The position numbers and the translations under genes were made by a program. 64,000 bases of DNA from an uncultured Faecalibacterium sp. GTDB lineage: Bacteria; Bacillota; Clostridia; Oscillospirales; Ruminococcaceae. The stretch lies in the NCBI GenBank assembly GCA_904394215.1, contig CAJFNF010000001.1:32869-96868 (forward strand). The letters run 5' to 3'. Below are positions 43,119-52,162 of this stretch, one piece after another; position 1 is the first letter of the stretch, and each line of letters starts with the position of its first letter. The notes beneath the pieces are model-generated. The model was not told where the DNA came from. It saw nothing but the letters and a program-made list of their open reading frames with translations, and did no database searches.

Positions 43119-44993
43119 ATGGATACGCCTTTGCTGAATCTGATTACAGGGCCAGACGATGTCAAACAGCTGAGCGAACAACAGACGATTCAGCTGTGCG
43201 GTGAAATACGAAGTTTTCTGGTGGACAGTGTCATGCACACTGGCGGACACCTCGCCTCAAATCTTGGAGCCATCGAGCTGACGGTTGCTTTGCATCGTGC
43301 GCTGGACCTGCCTCAGGACAAAATCGTCTTTGATGTTGGGCATCAATGTTATACGCATAAGCTTCTTACTGGCCGAAAGGCCGGCTTTGCCCATTTACGG
43401 CAGTTGGATGGGATTTCCGGTTTTCCCAACCCGCGGGAAAGTGAATATGACGCTTTTATTGCCGGGCACGGCAACACCGCTCTTTCTCTGGCAATCGGCA
43501 TGGCATGGGCCAAAAAGCTTAAAAAAGAGCCCGGCTGGGTGGTCGCCATCATTGGGGATGGCGCCTTTACAGGCGGCATGGTCTATGAAGGCATGAACAA
43601 CATTGCTTCTCTGGACAACTTGATGGTCATTCTCAACGACAATAAAATGTCGATCTCCAAAAATGTCGGCGCTATGGCCCGTTATCTGACCCATCTGCGG
43701 GCAAACCCCAAATATTTTCAGATGAATCGCCATCTCAGTGATACCATTGAAGGCGTTCCTCTGATAGGCCCCCCGCTGCGGGCATTTCTGAGCCGCGCCA
43801 AAAAAGTGATCCGACGGTCAATGTACGATTCCACCATGTTTGAGGACATGGGCTTTCAGTACCTCGGCCCTTTGGATGGTCACGACGTTCTGAATCTGGA
43901 GCATACCTTCCGCAATGTGATGGTCCGTTCAGGGCCGTTGTTTTTGCATGTGGTCACTACCAAGGGAAAAGGATATGAGCCAGCCGAACAAAATCCTGGC
44001 GAGTACCATGGCATTTCGGCTTCTTTTGTGCCTGATCCAGAGGTAGCCGCTCCGGCTTCTTTTTCCACCGTCTTTGGAAAGAAACTCTGTGAAGCCGCCT
44101 CGGCACGGCCTGAGGTCTGCGCCATCACAGCGGCCATGAAATACGGCACAGGCCTGCAGTTCTTTGGGCATGCTTATCCCAATCGCTTTTTCGATGTTGG
44201 AATGGCAGAGCAGCATGCGGTGACATTTGCGGCTGGTCTTGCCAGCCAGGGGATGTTGCCGGTGGTCGCCATCTACTCCACCTTTCTCCAGCGTGCTTAT
44301 GATCAGATGATCCATGACGTCACGCTTCTACAGGAAAAAGTGATTTTTGCCATTGATCGGGCGGGACTGGTTCCGGCTGATGGAGAAACCCATCAGGGCG
44401 TCTATGATCCAGCCTATCTGAGCCAGATGGGTATTCCTATTTATTCGCCATCCAACTATGCGGAACTGTCCTACTGGCTTGTCAAACTGATGGGGAAGGA
44501 ATTTCAAGGTCCGCAGGCCATTCGCTACCCGCGCGGTGGAGAGACCAAAACACTGTCTCAGTACCAGTGCACCGGCCAGGATTATGATTTCCTGGTAAAT
44601 ACGCCCCAGTCCGACATTCTTCTGATCAGTTACGGCAGTGAAGTAGACGATGTGTTGGAGGCCAGCCGTATTTTGGACTCCAAAGGCATCCAGAACAGCG
44701 TCTGCAAGCTTGTAAAGGCGTTTCCCTTTACAGATAAATTTCTGCGTGATGTCGCAGGATCCAGAGTTATTCTGTTTGCTGAAGAGTGTGTCGAAGAGGG
44801 TGGCATTGGTGAACACCTGCTGGCCCGTCTTATGGAAGATGGTTGGAAAGGGCAGTATCTCCATCGTGGTGTAGACAATACAAAGCTGACACATGCCACT
44901 GTCCCTCAACTGAAAAATATCCTGGGGCTGGATGCAGAGCATCTGGTGCAAATGGTACAAACAGCTTTGACAGAGAAAAAGGAGCGTATATGA
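43119..44993 (+). CDS. dxs: 1-deoxy-D-xylulose-5-phosphate synthase
   Basis: Dxs condenses pyruvate and glyceraldehyde phosphate, the first step of the MEP isoprenoid pathway. The 624-residue protein has the thiamine-diphosphate motif GDGAFTGGMVYEGMNNI, HGNTALSLAIGMA, and FDVGMAEQHAVTFAAGLA with the transketolase-type catalytic residues. The ATG is preceded by a weak AGGTGG. The stop overlaps the tlyA start. Confidence 0.96.
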   Translation: MDTPLLNLITGPDDVKQLSEQQTIQLCGEIRSFLVDSVMHTGGHLASNLGAIELTVALHRALDLPQDKIVFDVGHQCYTHKLLTGRKAGFAHLRQLDGISGFPNPRESEYDAFIAGHGNTALSLAIGMAWAKKLKKEPGWVVAIIGDGAFTGGMVYEGMNNIASLDNLMVILNDNKMSISKNVGAMARYLTHLRANPKYFQMNRHLSDTIEGVPLIGPPLRAFLSRAKKVIRRSMYDSTMFEDMGFQYLGPLDGHDVLNLEHTFRNVMVRSGPLFLHVVTTKGKGYEPAEQNPGEYHGISASFVPDPEVAAPASFSTVFGKKLCEAASARPEVCAITAAMKYGTGLQFFGHAYPNRFFDVGMAEQHAVTFAAGLASQGMLPVVAIYSTFLQRAYDQMIHDVTLLQEKVIFAIDRAGLVPADGETHQGVYDPAYLSQMGIPIYSPSNYAELSYWLVKLMGKEFQGPQAIRYPRGGETKTLSQYQCTGQDYDFLVNTPQSDILLISYGSEVDDVLEASRILDSKGIQNSVCKLVKAFPFTDKFLRDVAGSRVILFAEECVEEGGIGEHLLARLMEDGWKGQYLHRGVDNTKLTHATVPQLKNILGLDAEHLVQMVQTALTEKKERI

Positions 44994-45793
44994 AAACGCG
45001 ATTGGATCAATATCTGGTGCAGAACGGCCTGATTCAGAGCCGTGAGCGCGCCAAAGCCATCATCATGTCCGGTGTTGTTTATATCAACGGTCAGAAAGCA
45101 GATAAAGCCGGCGATATGGTAAAAGAAGATGATGTTGTGGAGGTTCGCGGTCACGACATCGGCTATGTGAGCCGGGGCGGCCTCAAACTGGAAAAAGCCA
45201 TGCAGGTTTTCCCCATGAGCCCCAAAGGCAAGGTTTGCATGGACATTGGCGCATCTACCGGCGGCTTTACCGACTGCATGCTGCAGAATGGCGCTGCCAA
45301 AGTCTATGCTGTAGATGTAGGATACGGCCAGCTGGCCTGGAGCCTCCGCACGGATCCCCGTGTGGTGAACATGGAGCGGACCAACATCCGCAATGTAACC
45401 TCCGACCAGCTGGATGATCAAATTGAATTCTTCAGTGTGGATGTGTCTTTCATTTCTCTCCACCATATCTTCCCTGTGGCACAGGCAGTCACTACTTCCG
45501 ACGCTGTGGGCGTCTGCCTGGTCAAACCCCAATTTGAGGCTGGTCGGGAGAAAGTCGGCAAAAACGGCGTGGTCCGGGATCCTGCCACCCACAAGGAAGT
45601 CCTGATCAATGCCATGGGCTATGCTGCAGCCAACGGTTTCGCAGTACGGGGCCTGGATTTCAGCCCTGTCAAAGGACCGGAAGGAAATATCGAATATTTG
45701 ATGTTCGTGGAAAAGAGCAGCGATCCCTGCACCCTGGGAGAAGACGCTGCAGCTGCCGTGGTAGCTGCCAGCCACCAGACCCTGGATCGCTGA
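44990..45793 (+). CDS. tlyA: TlyA-family rRNA methyltransferase
   Basis: The 267-residue protein has an N-terminal S4 domain (MKTRLDQYLVQNGLIQSRERAK) and an FtsJ-like methyltransferase with DIGASTGGFTDCML and VDVGYGQLAW. Members methylate 2'-O positions of 16S/23S rRNA in some bacteria. AAAAAGGAG precedes ATG 44990, which overlaps the dxs stop. Confidence 0.92.
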   Translation: MKTRLDQYLVQNGLIQSRERAKAIIMSGVVYINGQKADKAGDMVKEDDVVEVRGHDIGYVSRGGLKLEKAMQVFPMSPKGKVCMDIGASTGGFTDCMLQNGAAKVYAVDVGYGQLAWSLRTDPRVVNMERTNIRNVTSDQLDDQIEFFSVDVSFISLHHIFPVAQAVTTSDAVGVCLVKPQFEAGREKVGKNGVVRDPATHKEVLINAMGYAAANGFAVRGLDFSPVKGPEGNIEYLMFVEKSSDPCTLGEDAAAAVVAASHQTLDR

Positions 45794-45818
45794 CAATCCC
45801 TGGCAGGAGGTAGATTCC

Positions 45819-46670
45819 ATGACAGTCTACATAGCCCCCAATACCGGCAAAAGTTCTGCCGGTGATGTGGCCCTCCGTGCAGCACAGATTCTGCAGAATC
45901 ATGGCTCTGTGGTTCTGATGGATCAGGATCTGCGCCCTGCCTGCAATATTGCCGGCGTGCAGTACTTGCCTTTCACTGAGTGTCTTGAAAAAACCGACGT
46001 CATTCTGACCATTGGCGGAGATGGAACCATTCTTCAGGTTGCCAACCAAACACTGAATTACCACAAGCCCATTCTGGGCATCAACCTGGGACGATGCGGC
46101 TTTCTGGCCACCTGTGAGGTGGACGAGCTGGAGACCAAGCTCAGCGCAGTGGCCCATGGCCTGTATAATCTGGACACCCGGATGCTCTTGTATGTACGTG
46201 TTCTGGGAGATACCGGCTGGGAAGGTCATGCACTGAATGACGTAGTGGTAACCAAAGGACGCCTGCAGCAGGCCATTGATTTCAGTGTTTACTGTGATGA
46301 TATTCTGGTAGAGCACTTCCGCGGGGACGGCGTCATTGTGGCGACGCCCACCGGCTCGACCGCCTACTCGCTGGCTGCCGGCGGGCCCATTCTGGACTCC
46401 CAGACCAAAGGCATCGTTGTAACCCCCATCTGTCCTCATAGCCTGGCAACGCCTGCCATGGTTTTTGCGCAGGAGCGCAAAATCCATATTTGCGTTGGTC
46501 AGGTAGTGGATAACGAAGTATTTATCAGCTGTGACGGTCACAGCGGCTATCCGCTGCGCGCAGGTGCCACAGCCATGGTTCGATTATCAGATCAGGTCAT
46601 TCAGCTGATTACCTTCAGCAGAGCAGAGCAATTCCAGGCCATTGACCAGAAGCTGCGAAGCCGGACTTAA
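45819..46670 (+). CDS. nadK: NAD kinase
   Basis: NadK phosphorylates NAD to NADP. The 283-residue protein has the GGDGT motif (LTIGGDGTILQ), INLGRCGFLA, the NDVVV-type box (LNDVVVTKG) and TPTGSTAYSLAAGGP. CAGGAGG precedes the ATG. Confidence 0.95.
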   Translation: MTVYIAPNTGKSSAGDVALRAAQILQNHGSVVLMDQDLRPACNIAGVQYLPFTECLEKTDVILTIGGDGTILQVANQTLNYHKPILGINLGRCGFLATCEVDELETKLSAVAHGLYNLDTRMLLYVRVLGDTGWEGHALNDVVVTKGRLQQAIDFSVYCDDILVEHFRGDGVIVATPTGSTAYSLAAGGPILDSQTKGIVVTPICPHSLATPAMVFAQERKIHICVGQVVDNEVFISCDGHSGYPLRAGATAMVRLSDQVIQLITFSRAEQFQAIDQKLRSRT

Positions 46671-46827
46671 CAATCTTTTTCTGGTGTCCGACCATAAGCT
46701 GTGGTGAATCAGAAAAAGAGTTCTGAAGCCCGCCAGTGCAGCTGCAGGTCAAGTATTTTGATGCTGTGCCAGAATCCCGCACATGGACTACAAATCGTCA
46801 GGATAGAGGAGAAGGAGGCGGATTCCC

Positions 46828-47316
46828 ATGAGCCGCAAACCCCAGGAAGATTCCAAAACACGGACTGAACGGCTGCAGGCGATTCTTCGGCTGATCCGGG
46901 AGCATCCCATCAGCCGCCAGGAAGAACTGCAGGCTTATCTCAACCAGGAAGGCTATGACGTAACCCAGGCCACTATTTCCCGGGACATCCGGGAACTCTG
47001 CCTGGTAAAAGCTGCCACCGAAGAAGGCTATCGCTATGTATCCAGCCACAGTGACCGGTATGACCCCAAGGTGCAGGAGCGCTTTGAGACCATCTTTCGG
47101 GAATCTGTATTGCAGGTAGACTATGCCGGGCATATCGTCATGATCAAGTGCTATTCTGGTATGGCCAATGCGGCCTGTCAGGTCTTTGACTCGATGCAGT
47201 GGAAAAACGTTGTTGGTTCTCTTTCCGGCGATGATACTTTCTTGGTCCTGGTCCGCTCTGAGCGGGATGCCAAAAACATCAGCGCTGAACTGGAACGTTA
47301 TATTGTCCGCAAGTAA
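46828..47316 (+). CDS. argR: Arginine repressor ArgR
   Basis: ArgR is the arginine-responsive DNA-binding hexamer. The 162-residue protein has an N-terminal winged helix (TERLQAILRLIREHPISRQEELQAYL, TQATISRDIREL) and a C-terminal domain with GSLSGDDTFLVLVRS. Its family position between nadK/tlyA and recN is conserved. AGAAGGAGG precedes the ATG. The 157-base gap before it holds a 9-bp inverted repeat (CTTTTTCTG...CAGAAAAAG) of unknown meaning and no clear promoter. Confidence 0.95.
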   Translation: MSRKPQEDSKTRTERLQAILRLIREHPISRQEELQAYLNQEGYDVTQATISRDIRELCLVKAATEEGYRYVSSHSDRYDPKVQERFETIFRESVLQVDYAGHIVMIKCYSGMANAACQVFDSMQWKNVVGSLSGDDTFLVLVRSERDAKNISAELERYIVRK

Positions 47317-47338
47317 AAGCAGAAAATGAGGCTATGGA

Positions 47339-49012
47339 ATGCTGAGCAGCTTGCAAATTGAAAATGTGGCCGTCATCCAAAAGGCAGACGTCCATTTCCA
47401 AAAGGGCTTGAATGTGCTGACCGGTGAAACCGGCGCAGGCAAATCCATCTTGATTGATTCCATCAACGCAATCTTGGGCAATCGCACTTCCAGAGAACTG
47501 GTCCGTTCAGGCGCTCCCAAAGCGGTCATCCGGGCTGCCTTTGAAGAAGTACCTTCCTCTGTGCAGGATAGCCTGGAAAAGGCAGGGTACGAGCGAAGCG
47601 ATGAACTGTTGTTGACCCGTGAGATCTCCGCAGAAGGCAAGAGTGTCTGCCGGATCAATGGAATGCCGGCGACCGCTGCCATCCTGCGGGAACTGTGCGG
47701 CGGATTAATCAATATCAATGGCCAGCACGATTCGGTGGGGTTGCTGAATCCAGCCCACCATGAAGGGATTTTGGATGACTATGCTCAAAATCGCACCGAA
47801 TACCAAAACTACTATAAAATCTATAAAGAGCTGATTGCTGTCAAGCGGGAGCTGGACAGCCTTGTCACAGATGAGGAAGAAAAGCGCCGCAAAACCGATC
47901 TCCTGCAATATCAGGTCCAGGAAATCGACGATGCTGCTCTGACCGCCGGGGAGGAAGAAACGCTGGAAAGCCGCCGTAAAGTGCTGGCCAACGCATCCAC
48001 CATCCGGGATCAAATTGCCCGGGCCTATGGGGCCCTTTCTGGAGGGGATGACGCCGCCGGCGGCGTGGATTTGCTGGGAGAAGCATCCAATGCCATTGAT
48101 GCTGCCGCCCAGCTGGACAGCAGCCTGGCCGAAAGCGCCGGGCAGCTGCTGGATCTGTACTACTCGGCCAAAGATCTCTCCGCCGACCTGGTTTCTCGGC
48201 TCGAAGATTATGAGAGCAACGACGGAGAATTGGACGAAATCGAGCAGCGGCTTGATCTTATTTATAAACTGAAGCGGAAATATGGAGATACTGTAGAAGA
48301 TGTTCTTGCCTTTGGTGAGAAGGCAAGGGAAGAGCTGAACCGGATTCAGTTCTCCCAGGAACATCATGAACGGCTTCAGGCAGAAAAACTCCGCTTATAT
48401 GGCCTGGCCCGGGAGGCCGCTGAGGTTCTGACCCAGACCCGCCTCAAAGCATTTGAGGATCTGAACCGACGGATTTCGGCTACACTGGACTTTTTGAATA
48501 TGCCGGGGGTCCGGCTGAGCCTTCGACACAGCCGCGGGCCTCTGGCCAGCCATGGGCAGGACAGTATCGAGTTCTACATCGCCACCAACCCAGGTGAGCC
48601 GCCCAAGCCTCTTGCCAAAATTGCTTCCGGCGGTGAGTTGAGCCGTATTACGCTGGCCATCAAAAATGCACTGGCCGACCGCGATGCCGTTCCTACCGTC
48701 ATTTACGACGAAATAGACAGTGGCGTCTCGGGTAAGGCTGCAGGCAAAATCGGCCAGGTACTGCGCCAAAGCGCCAAAGGACATCAGATCCTCTGCATTA
48801 CACATACCGCCCAGATTGCCGCACTGGCTGACTGTCACATGCTGATTCAAAAGCAAGTGGAGGGGGATCGTGCATATACCCGGGTCCTGCCCTTGGATAC
48901 AGAGGGCAGGGTAGATGCGCTAGCCCATTTGATTTCCGGAGATCATGTCACCGAACTTTCCCTGGCCAATGCCCGGGAAATGTTGGCCCTGGCGGCCCAG
49001 GAAAAAATCTGA
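47339..49012 (+). CDS. recN: DNA repair protein RecN
   Basis: RecN is an SMC-like ATPase in double-strand break repair. The 557-residue protein has Walker A GETGAGKSILI at the N-terminus, a long coiled-coil middle, and the ABC signature (KIASGGELSRITLAIK) with Walker B VIYDEIDSGVSG. In many relatives spoIVB-spo0A follows; here tyrS follows instead. Confidence 0.95.
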   Translation: MLSSLQIENVAVIQKADVHFQKGLNVLTGETGAGKSILIDSINAILGNRTSRELVRSGAPKAVIRAAFEEVPSSVQDSLEKAGYERSDELLLTREISAEGKSVCRINGMPATAAILRELCGGLININGQHDSVGLLNPAHHEGILDDYAQNRTEYQNYYKIYKELIAVKRELDSLVTDEEEKRRKTDLLQYQVQEIDDAALTAGEEETLESRRKVLANASTIRDQIARAYGALSGGDDAAGGVDLLGEASNAIDAAAQLDSSLAESAGQLLDLYYSAKDLSADLVSRLEDYESNDGELDEIEQRLDLIYKLKRKYGDTVEDVLAFGEKAREELNRIQFSQEHHERLQAEKLRLYGLAREAAEVLTQTRLKAFEDLNRRISATLDFLNMPGVRLSLRHSRGPLASHGQDSIEFYIATNPGEPPKPLAKIASGGELSRITLAIKNALADRDAVPTVIYDEIDSGVSGKAAGKIGQVLRQSAKGHQILCITHTAQIAALADCHMLIQKQVEGDRAYTRVLPLDTEGRVDALAHLISGDHVTELSLANAREMLALAAQEKI

Positions 49013-49031
49013 GGGTTTGGGTGCAAGCCCC

Positions 49032-49060
49032 TTGACATTTGCTGCGGCTTCCTTTAGAAT
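49032..49060 (+). promoter_or_regulatory. sigma-A promoter of the tyrS T-box transcript
   Basis: TTGACA at 49032-49037 and TAGAAT at 49055-49060 are 17 bases apart, a near-consensus promoter right after recN. Confidence 0.85.
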
Positions 49061-49069
49061 AAGCTATTG

Positions 49070-49357
49070 TAAAGGCGAAGAAGGGAACAAGTAATCTGAT
49101 GTGCTTTGCCCAGAGAGGCCCCGGTTGGTGAAAGGGGCGCGCAGAGCCTCAGATGAATTACCTCCCGGAGCCGCAGACTGAACCGGAATATTCCGCAGTA
49201 GGTCCCGCCGCGTGCGAGCGTTACAAACGCAGAGTGTACTCCATACTCTGGGAGATGCACTTGTGAGGCTGTCATCCGTGAGGGGGCAGCAAACAGAGGT
49301 GGTACCGCGAATTACTCGCCCTCTGCCAATTTTCAAGTTGGCGGAGGGTGTTTTTTT
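49070..49357 (+). promoter_or_regulatory. T-box leader (Tyr) of tyrS
   Basis: This 380-base gene-free stretch holds a T-box riboswitch. The T-box core TGGTACCGCG is at 49300-49309. The stem I apical region (AGAGAGGCCCCGG...GGTGAAAG) is near 49110-49135. A Tyr specifier codon TAC lies at 49159-49161 in the GAATTACC context. A terminator with arms 49319-49329 and 49338-49348 and seven T residues follows. Uncharged tRNA-Tyr should stop termination and raise tyrS expression. Confidence 0.92.
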
Positions 49358-49393
49358 GCTCTCTGCCCAAAGACACAGGAGGTATTGTTTTTC

Positions 49394-50611
49394 ATGAAAC
49401 TCTACGACGAACTGAAGGCCCGAGGCCTGGTGGCACAGATCACCGACGATGAAATCATTGACCTGATCAACGAGGGCAAAGCCACTTTCTATATTGGTTT
49501 TGACTGCACCGCTGACAGCCTGACTGCCGGCCACTTTATGGCTCTGACTTTGATGAAGCGGCTCCAGATGGCCGGCAACAAGCCCATCGCCCTGATCGGC
49601 GGCGGCACCACCATGATCGGCGACCCTTCGGGACGCACCGATATGCGCAAAATGCTGACCAAAGAGGATATCGACCACAACGCCGCCTGCTTCAAGAAGC
49701 AGATGGAGCGGTTCATCGACTTCAGCGACGGCAAGGCCCTGATGCTGAACAACGCCGATTGGCTGCTCAATCTGAACTATGTGGAGCTGCTGCGTGAAGT
49801 CGGTGCATGCTTCTCGGTCAACAATATGCTGCGTGCTGAGTGCTACAAGCAGCGGATGGAGAAGGGCCTGTCCTTCCTGGAATTCAACTACATGATCATG
49901 CAGAGCTATGACTTCTACTACATGTTCCAGCACTACGGCTGCAACATGCAGTTTGGCGGCGATGATCAGTGGAGCAATATGCTGGGCGGCACCGAACTGA
50001 TCCGCCGCAAGCTGGGCAAAGATGCCTACGCCATGACCATTACTCTGCTGACTGACTCCCAGGGCAAGAAGATGGGCAAGACTGCCGGCAACGCCGTTTG
50101 GCTGGATCCCAATAAGACCAGCCCCTTTGAGTTCTACCAGTACTGGCGGAATGTAGGCGACGCCGATGTCATGAAGTGCATCCGGATGCTGACCTTCCTG
50201 CCGTTGGAGCAGATCGATGAGATGAGCACCTGGAAGGATCAGAAGCTGAACGAGGCAAAAGAGATCCTGGCCTATGAGCTGACCAGCATGGTCCACGGCA
50301 AGGAAGAAGCCGAAAAGGCTCAGGATGCCGCCCGGGCTCTGTTCAGCGGCGCAGCCGATACCGACCATATGCCCACCACCACCCTCACTGCTGAGGATCT
50401 GACCAACGGCAGCATTGGCATTCTGACCCTAATGGTCAAAGCCGGTCTGGCCGCTTCCAACGGCGAAGCCCGCCGCCTGGTCACCCAGGGAGGCGTTTTG
50501 GTCAACGGTGAAAAGGTGGCCGCTCCCACTGCCAGCTTCACTGCAGACCAGCTGTCTGAAGGCCTGGTCATCAAAAAGGGCAAGAAGGTCTACCACAAGG
50601 TTACCCTGTAA
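49394..50611 (+). CDS. tyrS: Tyrosyl-tRNA synthetase
   Basis: The enzyme charges tRNA-Tyr. The 405-residue protein has the HIGH-type motif as TAGH (FDCTADSLTAGHFMAL), the KMSKS-type loop as KKMGKTAGNAVW and a C-terminal S4 domain (GEARRLVTQGGVLVNGEKV). ATG 49394 has AGGAGGT about ten bases upstream; TTG 49385 would be too close to it. Upstream T-box with a Tyr specifier agrees with the call. Confidence 0.96.
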   Translation: MKLYDELKARGLVAQITDDEIIDLINEGKATFYIGFDCTADSLTAGHFMALTLMKRLQMAGNKPIALIGGGTTMIGDPSGRTDMRKMLTKEDIDHNAACFKKQMERFIDFSDGKALMLNNADWLLNLNYVELLREVGACFSVNNMLRAECYKQRMEKGLSFLEFNYMIMQSYDFYYMFQHYGCNMQFGGDDQWSNMLGGTELIRRKLGKDAYAMTITLLTDSQGKKMGKTAGNAVWLDPNKTSPFEFYQYWRNVGDADVMKCIRMLTFLPLEQIDEMSTWKDQKLNEAKEILAYELTSMVHGKEEAEKAQDAARALFSGAADTDHMPTTTLTAEDLTNGSIGILTLMVKAGLAASNGEARRLVTQGGVLVNGEKVAAPTASFTADQLSEGLVIKKGKKVYHKVTL

Positions 50612-50635
50612 AAAGGTTCATTCTAAGCTATAAAC

Positions 50636-50685
50636 AAAAGAGGAACTCTTTCCTGTGCTGCATGCACAAAAAGGGTTCCTCTTTT
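50636..50685 (+). terminator. Intrinsic terminator after tyrS
   Basis: AAAAGAGGAACTCTTT (from 50636) pairs with AAAGGGTTCCTCTTTTT (to 50685) with a long loop. The tail is T rich. Confidence 0.85.
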
Positions 50686-50717
50686 TACATTTCTTAGAGG
50701 GGGAGGGGAAACGGCGC

Positions 50718-50747
50718 AGGGGCAGAGCTCCGAAAAGCTCCGCCCCT
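50718..50747 (-). terminator. Hairpin after the EIIA gene (minus strand)
   Basis: Arms 50718-50729 and 50736-50747 pair over 12 positions with one G-U pair on the minus strand. No T tract follows, so it may work only as a weak terminator or RNA 3' end. Confidence 0.5.
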
Positions 50748-50779
50748 GCACACAAGATTCCCTACACCACAAGGAAGTC

Positions 50780-51307
50780 TTACTTAATCAGAACCACATC
50801 CTGGCCCTGGGTTACCTTGCCGGTTGCGATGGGCTCAACACTGGTGAAATCGTCAGTATTGGTAACAACCACAGGAGTAGTCAGCTTATAGCCGGCAGCA
50901 GAAATAGCGGCCATATCAAACTTCAGCAACAGCTGGCCCTTCTTGACCTTGTCGCCAACCTTGACCTGGGGCTCATAGCCCTTGCCCTTCAGCTCGACGG
51001 TATCCATACCCACATGGATCAGTACCTCAACGCCGTTGTCACCCATCATGCCGACAGCATGGCTGGTCTCTGCGACCTGCTCAATGGTACCATCAAAAGG
51101 TGCTACAACCTCGCCCTTGGAAGGCTCGATTGCGCAGCCCTTGCCCAGAGCTTCGCTGGAAAAGACGGGGTCCTCGATCTCGCTCAGGACACGCATTTCG
51201 CCTTCCAGGGGAGCGCAGACAATCTTATCGCCAGCCGGTGCAGCGGGCTTTTCAGCCGGTGCAGGTGCAGTCTCTTTCTTGTGGAACAGATTGGAAAAGA
51301 ATCCCAT
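50780..51307 (-). CDS. Free-standing PTS EIIA-Glc domain protein
   Basis: The 175-residue protein is a single EIIA domain of the glucose PTS family. The active-site His is in VEVLIHVGMDTVEL and the second conserved His is in ETSHAVGM. The N-terminus starts MGFFSNLFHKKE, an amphipathic basic stretch that may touch membrane, followed by a Pro/Ala linker. There is no EIIBC partner nearby. It may phosphorylate a sugar transporter elsewhere or act as a regulator, as Crr does. AAGGAG precedes the ATG on the minus strand. Confidence 0.88.
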   Translation of the reverse strand: MGFFSNLFHKKETAPAPAEKPAAPAGDKIVCAPLEGEMRVLSEIEDPVFSSEALGKGCAIEPSKGEVVAPFDGTIEQVAETSHAVGMMGDNGVEVLIHVGMDTVELKGKGYEPQVKVGDKVKKGQLLLKFDMAAISAAGYKLTTPVVVTNTDDFTSVEPIATGKVTQGQDVVLIK

Positions 51308-51503
51308 AATGTGCTACTCCTTCTCGGTATAAATTTGCTGTATGGATCGGGTTGTCCAAACAAACGACAGCTTACTCCATCAATAATTTTACCACATTTT
51401 ATCACTGATTTACAGCACAAAAAGGCAACAGACCTCACTTTTCGTGAATCAGTCCAAAAGACCGTCGATTTTTTTGTGACAATCACCCATTCAGCAGCTG
51501 ATG

Positions 51504-51971
51504 TTACAGCTCATACGCTTTCTGCAGGGCTTCGTATGCAGCATCCTCGTTTTCGCTGCGGACCAGCAGAGAGATATCCAGGTCGCTGGTGGTAATCAGG
51601 TGAACTTCGATGCCGGCAGATGCAAGGGTGCTCAGGGCGCGGGCCGCCACACCGCAGCTGGTGACCATTTCCTCTCCAAACAAATTGAGCTTGGAGTAAC
51701 CGGCGCTGATCAGCGGGGCCGACTTGGCATCAGGGTCCAGTTTGGCGGCGGAAATGGCTTTCATCACCAAAGGCAGGTCGTTGCTGGATGCAGTAAAACT
51801 GAAATCCAGCTGCGTGCCATGGGGGGCGCTCTGGCTGATCATATCCACCACCACACCGGTATCAGCAAAGATTTTGAGATACCGGGCCAGGCTGCCGGCA
51901 CTGAAAGCGGCATCCTGCACACTGATCATCATAACGCCCGGTTCAACGGTAATTTTCGATACTCCGTACAT
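51504..51971 (-). CDS. ACT-domain protein like the aspartokinase regulatory part
   Basis: The 155-residue protein consists of two ACT domains. The second (LNLFGEEMVTSCGVAARALSTLASAGIEVHLITTSDLDISLLV) resembles the C-terminal regulatory part of aspartokinase closely. There is no kinase domain. It lies just after dapB in the lysine gene block, so an amino-acid-sensing regulatory subunit is likely. A 191-base gap separates it from dapB and contains two short palindromes. Confidence 0.75.
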   Translation of the reverse strand: MYGVSKITVEPGVMMISVQDAAFSAGSLARYLKIFADTGVVVDMISQSAPHGTQLDFSFTASSNDLPLVMKAISAAKLDPDAKSAPLISAGYSKLNLFGEEMVTSCGVAARALSTLASAGIEVHLITTSDLDISLLVRSENEDAAYEALQKAYEL

Positions 51972-52003
51972 AATCTTGCTCCATTCTGCCCAAAAACAGG
52001 CGC

Positions 52004-52036
52004 AAAGTATATTTACTTTACACTATTTATTAGTGT
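52004..52036 (-). promoter_or_regulatory. Tandem short palindromes before the ACT gene
   Basis: Two adjacent inverted repeats lie 33-65 bases before the ACT gene start: AAAGTA/TACTTT (52004-52019) and ACACTA/TAGTGT (52020-52036). They look like an operator or two overlapping small hairpins. No clear promoter boxes fit around them. Confidence 0.4.
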
Positions 52037-52162
52037 TCAAAGCAATGGATTCATGCGGGTTTTTGTCAACAGCTCTGCAAGCTCTGCCGTATGCTTGTCC
52101 ATCGAATACTAGGCCAGCACCCTGTGCAGAAAAGGCCTGCCATTGAAGACTTCTTCAATTCC

